A stretch of DNA of 64,000 nucleotides from Streptomyces cacaoi (GTDB lineage: Bacteria > Actinomycetota > Actinomycetes > Streptomycetales > Streptomycetaceae), in assembly GCF_006539165.1 (NCBI RefSeq), contig NZ_BJMM01000024.1, positions 43,602 to 107,601 of the forward strand, in the 5' to 3' direction. The notes under the pieces were generated by a model. It was not told where the DNA came from. It saw only the letters and a program-made list of their open reading frames with translations, and did not search any database. Within the stretch, counting starts at the first letter, position 1. Each line of letters opens with the position of its first letter. A program made the translations under genes and the position numbers. Below, in pieces: positions 59,349 to 64,000 of this stretch.

Positions 59349-60806
59349 ATGACGACCTCCACGAACGGCAAGGACTTCAAGGTCGCCGACCTGTCGCTGG
59401 CCGCTTTCGGCCGCAAGGAGATCAAGCTGGCCGAGCACGAGATGCCCGGCCTGATGGCGATCCGCAAGGAGTACGCGGCCGCACAGCCGCTCGCGGGTGC
59501 CCGCGTCACCGGCTCCCTGCACATGACGGTGCAGACGGCCGTGCTCATCGAGACGCTGACGGCCCTGGGCGCCGAGGTCCGCTGGGCCTCGTGCAACATC
59601 TTCTCCACCCAGGACCATGCGGCGGCGGCCGTCGCCGTCGGCCCGGACGGCACCCCGGACGACCCCAAGGGCGTCCCCGTCTTCGCCTGGAAGGGCGAGA
59701 CGCTGGAGGAGTACTGGTGGTGCACCGAGCAGGCGCTGACCTGGGCGGACAGCCCCACCGGCGGCCCCAACATGATCCTCGACGACGGCGGTGACGCCAC
59801 CCTCCTCGTGCACAAGGGAGTCGAGTACGAGAAGGCCGGCTCCGCGCCCTCCGTCGACACCGCGGAGAACGACGAGCACCGCGTCATCCTCCAGCTGCTC
59901 AACCGCACGCTGAAGGAGAGCCCGCAGAAGTGGACGCAGCTGGCCTCCGAGATCCGTGGCGTCACGGAGGAGACCACCACCGGCGTGCACCGCCTCTACG
60001 AGATGCAGCAGGCCGGCTCGCTGCTCTTCCCGGCGATCAACGTCAACGACTCCGTGACGAAGTCGAAGTTCGACAACAAGTACGGTTGCCGGCACTCCCT
60101 GGTGGACGGCATCAACCGGGCCACGGACGTGCTCATCGGCGGCAAGACCGCCCTCGTCTGCGGCTACGGCGACGTCGGCAAGGGCTGCGCCGAGTCGCTG
60201 CGCGGCCAGGGCGCCCGCGTCCTGGTCACCGAGGTCGACCCGATCTGCGCCCTCCAGGCGGCGATGGACGGCTACCAGGTCGTCAGGCTGGACGACGTGG
60301 TCGACACCGTCGACATCTTCGTCACCACGACCGGCAACAAGGACATCATCATGGCCAAGGACATGGCCAAGATGAAGCACCAGGCCATCGTCGGGAACAT
60401 CGGCCACTTCGACAACGAGATCGACATGGCCGGCCTCGCCGCCATCGACGGCATCGTCAAGGACGAGGTCAAGCCGCAGGTCCACACCTGGACCTGGCCG
60501 GACGGCAAGTCCATCATCGTGCTGTCCGAGGGCCGCCTGCTCAACCTGGGCAACGCCACCGGCCACCCGTCGTTCGTGATGTCCAACAGCTTCGCGAACC
60601 AGACGATCGCCCAGATCGAGCTGTTCACCAAGCCGGAGTCGTACCCGACCGACGTCTACGTGCTCCCCAAGCACCTCGACGAGAAGGTCGCCCGCCTCCA
60701 CCTCGACGCCCTCGGGGTCCGGCTCACCGAGCTGCGCCCGGAGCAGGCCGCCTACATCGGCGTCCCGGTCGAGGGCCCGTACAAGCCCGACCACTACCGC
60801 TACTGA
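59349..60806 (+). CDS. ahcY: Adenosylhomocysteinase (S-adenosylhomocysteine hydrolase)
   Basis: 485 residues, NAD-dependent cytosolic enzyme that splits S-adenosylhomocysteine into adenosine and homocysteine, closing the methylation cycle. SLHMTVQTAVLIETL and RWASCNIFSTQDHAAAA begin the substrate domain; VNDSVTKSKFDNKYGCRHS carries catalytic Lys/Asp; LVCGYGDVGKGCAESLRG is the NAD-binding loop; the C-terminal tail ends in the conserved KPDHYRY. ATG 59349 gives the normal N-terminus. It is transcribed alone; next gene 130 bases away. Confidence 0.97.
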   Translation: MTTSTNGKDFKVADLSLAAFGRKEIKLAEHEMPGLMAIRKEYAAAQPLAGARVTGSLHMTVQTAVLIETLTALGAEVRWASCNIFSTQDHAAAAVAVGPDGTPDDPKGVPVFAWKGETLEEYWWCTEQALTWADSPTGGPNMILDDGGDATLLVHKGVEYEKAGSAPSVDTAENDEHRVILQLLNRTLKESPQKWTQLASEIRGVTEETTTGVHRLYEMQQAGSLLFPAINVNDSVTKSKFDNKYGCRHSLVDGINRATDVLIGGKTALVCGYGDVGKGCAESLRGQGARVLVTEVDPICALQAAMDGYQVVRLDDVVDTVDIFVTTTGNKDIIMAKDMAKMKHQAIVGNIGHFDNEIDMAGLAAIDGIVKDEVKPQVHTWTWPDGKSIIVLSEGRLLNLGNATGHPSFVMSNSFANQTIAQIELFTKPESYPTDVYVLPKHLDEKVARLHLDALGVRLTELRPEQAAYIGVPVEGPYKPDHYRY

Positions 60807-60936
60807 TCCACCCCGGCTCCCTCCACAGGCCCCCGCCCCGGCGGGGGCCTGTCCCTCGGGGCCACCCGGCCGCGCGGCGGGAACGCCCCCACGGGCGAGG
60901 CCCCGCCCGCCGGCCGGCACGACCCGGACCGGACCC

Positions 60937-61605
60937 ATGCCCCGCGGAACCTACTCCCTGTACGACCCCGCCGACCGGACTCCCCTGGGAACAGAGCGCT
61001 TCCACTGCGCACCGGGGCCGCACGGCTGGCGCTACGTCTCCCGTCTCACCGGGCCCACGGGCGAGGAGCACGGCTCCCTCGACCTCACCCTGGACGCGCT
61101 GGCCCGCCCCCTCCGGCTCGAACTGCGCACCCGCGCCTGGCAGATCCGCGGCGGCGTCCTCGACGGCGTGACCTGGGTCCGCAGCGCCGCCACCGACGCG
61201 CAGGACGCACCCGCGCGGGACCGTGGCCGGGGCCTCCACGACGCCCAGGAGGGCAACGCGACCGCACACGGCTTCACGGGCGCGTCCCCCGCCTTCCTGA
61301 TCGCCTGCGCGTATCTCGCCCGCCCCGCCCGGGGCGACCCCGGCACCCGCCTCCGCCTCGTCGCGTTCACACCCCCCGCCCTGGCCCCGCGCACGGTGGA
61401 CCGGTCCTGGGCGCTGACCGGCACCGAGACGCACCACACGGACACCGGCCCGCTCACCGTCGACGCCTACCGCGTCACCGATCTGGAGACGGCCGAGCAG
61501 CACACCGTGCATCTGGCGGGCGACGTCGTCCTGTCCGCCCCCGGCGTCGAACTGGAGGACCTGGACTCCCCGCCTTCCGCCTTCCCCACCCCACCGGCCC
61601 ACTGA
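60937..61605 (+). CDS. Conserved hypothetical protein, possible lipid-binding beta-fold
   Basis: 222 residues, no signal or membrane segment. It is rich in beta strands (GTERFHCAPGPHGWRYVSRL, LRLELRTRAWQIRGG, HTVHLAGDVVLSAPGVELE). The alternating pattern with Trp/Tyr and the phrase TVDRSWALTGTETH recall streptomycete proteins of unknown function with a DUF1089-like glycolipid-binding look, but I cannot be sure. ATG 60937 is the start. It lies between ahcY and the RDD gene; its own transcription unit is unclear. Confidence 0.65.
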   Translation: MPRGTYSLYDPADRTPLGTERFHCAPGPHGWRYVSRLTGPTGEEHGSLDLTLDALARPLRLELRTRAWQIRGGVLDGVTWVRSAATDAQDAPARDRGRGLHDAQEGNATAHGFTGASPAFLIACAYLARPARGDPGTRLRLVAFTPPALAPRTVDRSWALTGTETHHTDTGPLTVDAYRVTDLETAEQHTVHLAGDVVLSAPGVELEDLDSPPSAFPTPPAH

Positions 61606-61702
61606 CCCGCGCCCACCGGCACCGCAACCGCCGCACGGCCCGCCGAGGCCCCGCCCGGCGCTCACTCGCCCGGGCACGACACCCGGCTGCCCGACGGCCC
61701 GC

Positions 61703-62665
61703 TCAGGACGGCGGGACGAACCCGGTGCGCGGCGGCTCGTCCTCCCCACCGCTCCCGGGGCCGGACGAACCTTCCGGAGGGACGGAGCCGGCGCCCGATG
61801 CGGGCAGACGCCCGGGCGCGGGAGCAGAAGCGGAACCGGGCGGGAGAGCATCCCCACGACCGGGAGCAGAGGGAGAACCGGACGCGGTGGCAGGCCCGGA
61901 GCCGGGTACGCCCCCCGGCGCGGGGAAGAACCTCCGCTCCTCCCGCGCGCGCCGCTCCGCCGTCACCCCGGCGAGAAACACCTCGGCCGGCATCCCCCGC
62001 GGCGCCGGTGTCCCGGTCCAGCCGCACAGATCGCTGCCGAGCCGCTCCGCCATCGACCGCGCGACGACCGGATCCAACTGCCCGGCCCGGCCGAGGAATT
62101 GCCGTATCGCGAGCCACAGGCCCTCCGGCACTCGGGACAGATCCAGCCCGGCGAACTCCTGCGCGACCCACGGCGGGGGCTGCGGCACCCAGGATCCCGG
62201 GCCCTCCGGCATCCGCTCGCCGACGACGAGCGTCCCGGCGAACACATCGCCCAGCCGCCGCCCCCGCGCCGACACCAGCGAGGCGACACAGGCGACGACG
62301 CCCAGCGTCAGCTGGATCTCGACGACGCCCACGGCCCCGCGCACCAGCGCGTGCCGGAACCTGACGGGCCCGCCGTCCTCCCGGACGACCCGCAGCCCCG
62401 AGGCCACCTTGCCCACCGACCGGCCACGGCTGAGCGTCTCCACCGCGATCGGCACGCCCACGGGCACGAGCAGGAACAGCCCGACCTGCACGGCGGCGAG
62501 CGCGGCACCGTCCAGCGACGCCGTCCCGAACAGCAGCGCAAGCGTGATCAGCAGATAGGCCGTCCAGGCCAGTACGAGATCCAGCAGGACGGCCAGCGCC
62601 CGGCTCGGCACCCTGGCAGGCCGCAGCCCCAGCACGACCGCGTCGCCGGTGACCAGCTCGCTCAA
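61703..62665 (-). CDS. RDD family membrane protein
   Basis: 320 residues. The RDD core begins VPSRALAVLLDLVLAWTAYL with Arg and Asp positions of the family, a second helix pair (AALAAVQVGLFLLVPVGVPI; RGAVGVVEIQLTLGVVACVA) and SRGRSVGKVASGLRVVREDG. The C-terminal half is cytosolic, ending in a Pro/Gly/Ser-rich low-complexity tail. TTG 62665 follows GAGGAGG at good spacing. It is divergent from the SpoIIM gene, a pairing widespread in actinobacteria; both may act in membrane or sporulation processes. Function not proven. Confidence 0.87.
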   Translation of the reverse strand: MSELVTGDAVVLGLRPARVPSRALAVLLDLVLAWTAYLLITLALLFGTASLDGAALAAVQVGLFLLVPVGVPIAVETLSRGRSVGKVASGLRVVREDGGPVRFRHALVRGAVGVVEIQLTLGVVACVASLVSARGRRLGDVFAGTLVVGERMPEGPGSWVPQPPPWVAQEFAGLDLSRVPEGLWLAIRQFLGRAGQLDPVVARSMAERLGSDLCGWTGTPAPRGMPAEVFLAGVTAERRAREERRFFPAPGGVPGSGPATASGSPSAPGRGDALPPGSASAPAPGRLPASGAGSVPPEGSSGPGSGGEDEPPRTGFVPPS

Positions 62666-62774
62666 CCCGCATCCTCCTCGCGCACTCCGGCTCCCGAGGT
62701 CTGCCCCGAGCCTCACCGCCAGTCTCCCAGGAGCAGCCGGCCGTCCGTCGTGGACGATCTGCCAAGCTCTCCCC

Positions 62775-63782
62775 ATGGACCTGGATGTCTTCGTCTCGGC
62801 CCACCGCGCCGAATGGGACCGCCTCGAAGCACTGCTGCGCCGTCGACGCGCCCTCTCCGGCCCGGAGGCGGACGAACTCGTCGCGCTCTACCAGCGCACG
62901 GCGACGCACCTCTCCCAGGTCCGCTCGGCCGCGCCCGACCCGGCCCTCCTCGCCCGCCTCACCCCACTCGTCGCCCGCGCCCGCAGCACCGTCACCGGTG
63001 CCCGCAAGGCGAGCTGGCGCGACGCCGCACACTTCTTCACCGCCGGATTCCCCGCAGCTGTGTACCGCTCCCGGAACTGGTGGATACCGACGGCTCTGCT
63101 GTGCGTCGTGCTCACCGCCGTCATCAGCTGGTGGGTCGGCACCCACCCCGAGGTCCGCGCCACCATCGCCGCCCCCGACGAACTCCGCGAGATGACCCGC
63201 CCCGGCGGCCAGTACGAGGCGTACTACTCCAGCCACCCGGCGGCCTCCTTCGCCGCCCAGGTCTGGACGAACAACGCCCAGGCCGCCGCCATCTGCCTCG
63301 TTTTCGGCGCACTGCTGGGCCTGCCCGTCCTGTGGGTGCTCTTCCAGAACGTGCTCAACCTCGGCCTCGGCATCGGACTCATGACCTCGGCAGGCCGCCT
63401 CGACACCTTTCTCGGACTCCTTCTGCCGCACGGGCTGTTGGAGCTGACAGCTGTGTTCGTCGCTGCCGGCACCGGGCTCCGCCTCGGCTGGACGGTGATC
63501 GACCCGGGCCGGCGCAGCCGTCGCACCGCCCTTGCGGAGGAGGGACGTTCGGCCCTCGGGATGGCCATCGGGCTCGCAGCGGTCCTCCTCGTCTCGGGCG
63601 TCATCGAGGCGTTCGTGACCCCCTCCGGGCTGCCGACCTGGGCCCGCATCCTGATCGGCGTCGCAGCCGAACTCGCCTTCCTGTCCTACGTCTTCGTCGT
63701 CGGACGACGAGCGGCAAACGCGGGCGAAACGGGAGATGTGGCCCCGGCCGACCGGCCTGTCGAGGTCCCCACCGCAGCCTGA
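62775..63782 (+). CDS. Stage II sporulation protein M-like membrane protein
   Basis: 335 residues. A helical N-terminal cytosolic part (FVSAHRAEWDRLEALLRRRR) precedes five or so membrane helices. FFTAGFPAAVYRSRNWWIPT, VWTNNAQAAAICLVFGALLG, and GLLLPHGLLELTAVFVAAGTG are hallmarks of the SpoIIM/DUF95 family (the HGxxEL and NN motifs). In Bacillus SpoIIM acts in forespore engulfment; in streptomycetes the role is not established. ATG 62775. It is divergent from the RDD gene. Confidence 0.9.
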   Translation: MDLDVFVSAHRAEWDRLEALLRRRRALSGPEADELVALYQRTATHLSQVRSAAPDPALLARLTPLVARARSTVTGARKASWRDAAHFFTAGFPAAVYRSRNWWIPTALLCVVLTAVISWWVGTHPEVRATIAAPDELREMTRPGGQYEAYYSSHPAASFAAQVWTNNAQAAAICLVFGALLGLPVLWVLFQNVLNLGLGIGLMTSAGRLDTFLGLLLPHGLLELTAVFVAAGTGLRLGWTVIDPGRRSRRTALAEEGRSALGMAIGLAAVLLVSGVIEAFVTPSGLPTWARILIGVAAELAFLSYVFVVGRRAANAGETGDVAPADRPVEVPTAA

Positions 63783-64000
63783 TGTGCGAGCGGCACCGCC
63801 GACCTGCTACTGTCCTGACCGCCTCGAAAAAGCCGTTGACGCGGCCGACTCCGAGGCAATGGATTCGAACAGCCGCCCCCGAGTTGGACGAACTCGGAAG
63901 CAGCAGTTAGTCTCTTGAACCGCTTCCCAGGGAATTCCGAGGAATTCACGAAGAAGCACCCCCGAACTTCTCTCGGACTTCGGTCTGATAGAGTCGGAGA
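63783..64000 (+). promoter_or_regulatory. Probable promoter and leader of an rRNA or other stable-RNA operon beyond the window
   Basis: No gene is present. A strong -35 TTGACG (63836-63841) with a -10-like TGGATT 18 bases on, a hairpin CCGAGTT/AACTCGG (about 63879-63897), another -35-like TTGAAC near 63915, and the end sequence TCTGATAGAGTCGGAGA with TAGAGT at 63989-63994 follow one another. From memory, streptomycete rrn leaders carry several promoters and a TCTGATA(A/G)AGTCGGA stretch. The RNA genes themselves would lie to the right. Confidence 0.55.

Noticed and set aside
63841..63910. tRNA gene suggested by ATTCGAAC
   Set aside because: No acceptor stem or anticodon arm can be drawn around it; it fits better as promoter/leader sequence.

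Overview
The window reads as chromosomal DNA of a Streptomyces or a very close relative. It is very GC-rich with strong third-position GC bias. It carries a canonical 87-residue WhiB, the actinobacterial coenzyme F420 genes fbiA/fbiB, SpoIIM and RDD membrane proteins, DUF397 and DUF5753 proteins, several GTG/TTG starts and ATGA/GTGA gene overlaps. No rRNA or tRNA lies inside, but the right edge looks like the promoter leader of an rRNA or other stable-RNA operon.

Layout. (a) 1-11.4 kb: end of a sensor histidine kinase, a GtrA-like membrane protein, and the purine genes purK and purE, here held apart by about 7.2 kb. That gap holds a lone immunity-like gene, a TetR regulator, a VC0807-type membrane protein, agmatine deiminase, and a WXG100/polymorphic-toxin/immunity cassette whose effector is an RNase A-like (CdiA-CT type) toxin. 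(b) 10.1-22.1 kb: ordinary metabolism: M19 dipeptidase, SDR, a giant Tat-exported beta-propeller amidohydrolase, acyl-CoA dehydrogenase, nucleotide-sugar dehydrogenase, VOC protein, first LCP protein, thioesterase. (c) 22.1-25.7 kb: an accessory patch with gene fragments, an orphan I-E-like CRISPR array of seven repeats and no cas genes, a possible phage terminase remnant, a methyltransferase, and a recombination junction that joins two N-terminally truncated genes. (d) 25.8-38.7 kb: cell-envelope block with three more LCP ligases, GT2 glycosyltransferase, a PGRP-type amidase and mannose-1-phosphate guanylyltransferase, interrupted by a P450/ferredoxin/TetR cassette with a perfect operator. 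(e) 39-64 kb: AlkA-type glycosylase, F420 biosynthesis, cysteine dioxygenase, whiB, a giant membrane glycosyltransferase, DUF5719, DUF3499, the mannose operon (pmm, Trm112, SIS-like, manA, cation efflux), a fructose-type PTS permease, ahcY, RDD and SpoIIM.

How the genes fit together: manA, phosphomannomutase and the guanylyltransferase complete a route from fructose-6-phosphate to GDP-mannose. The GT2 enzymes and four LCP proteins would use and attach envelope glycans. As I recall it, the order LCP - guanylyltransferase - fbiA/fbiB - whiB - metallopeptidase-like - DUF3499 - pmm - SIS-like - manA - ahcY matches the mycobacterial whiB2/manA/sahH neighbourhood, so this is an old conserved actinobacterial block into which accessory pieces have been inserted.

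The most interesting items are the toxin cassette, in which two consecutive genes are in the same frame and separated by a single amber codon, the orphan immunity paralogue carrying a copy of the cassette's upstream box, and the CRISPR/fragment patch. All assignments rest on reading the sequence and family knowledge; no database search was run.
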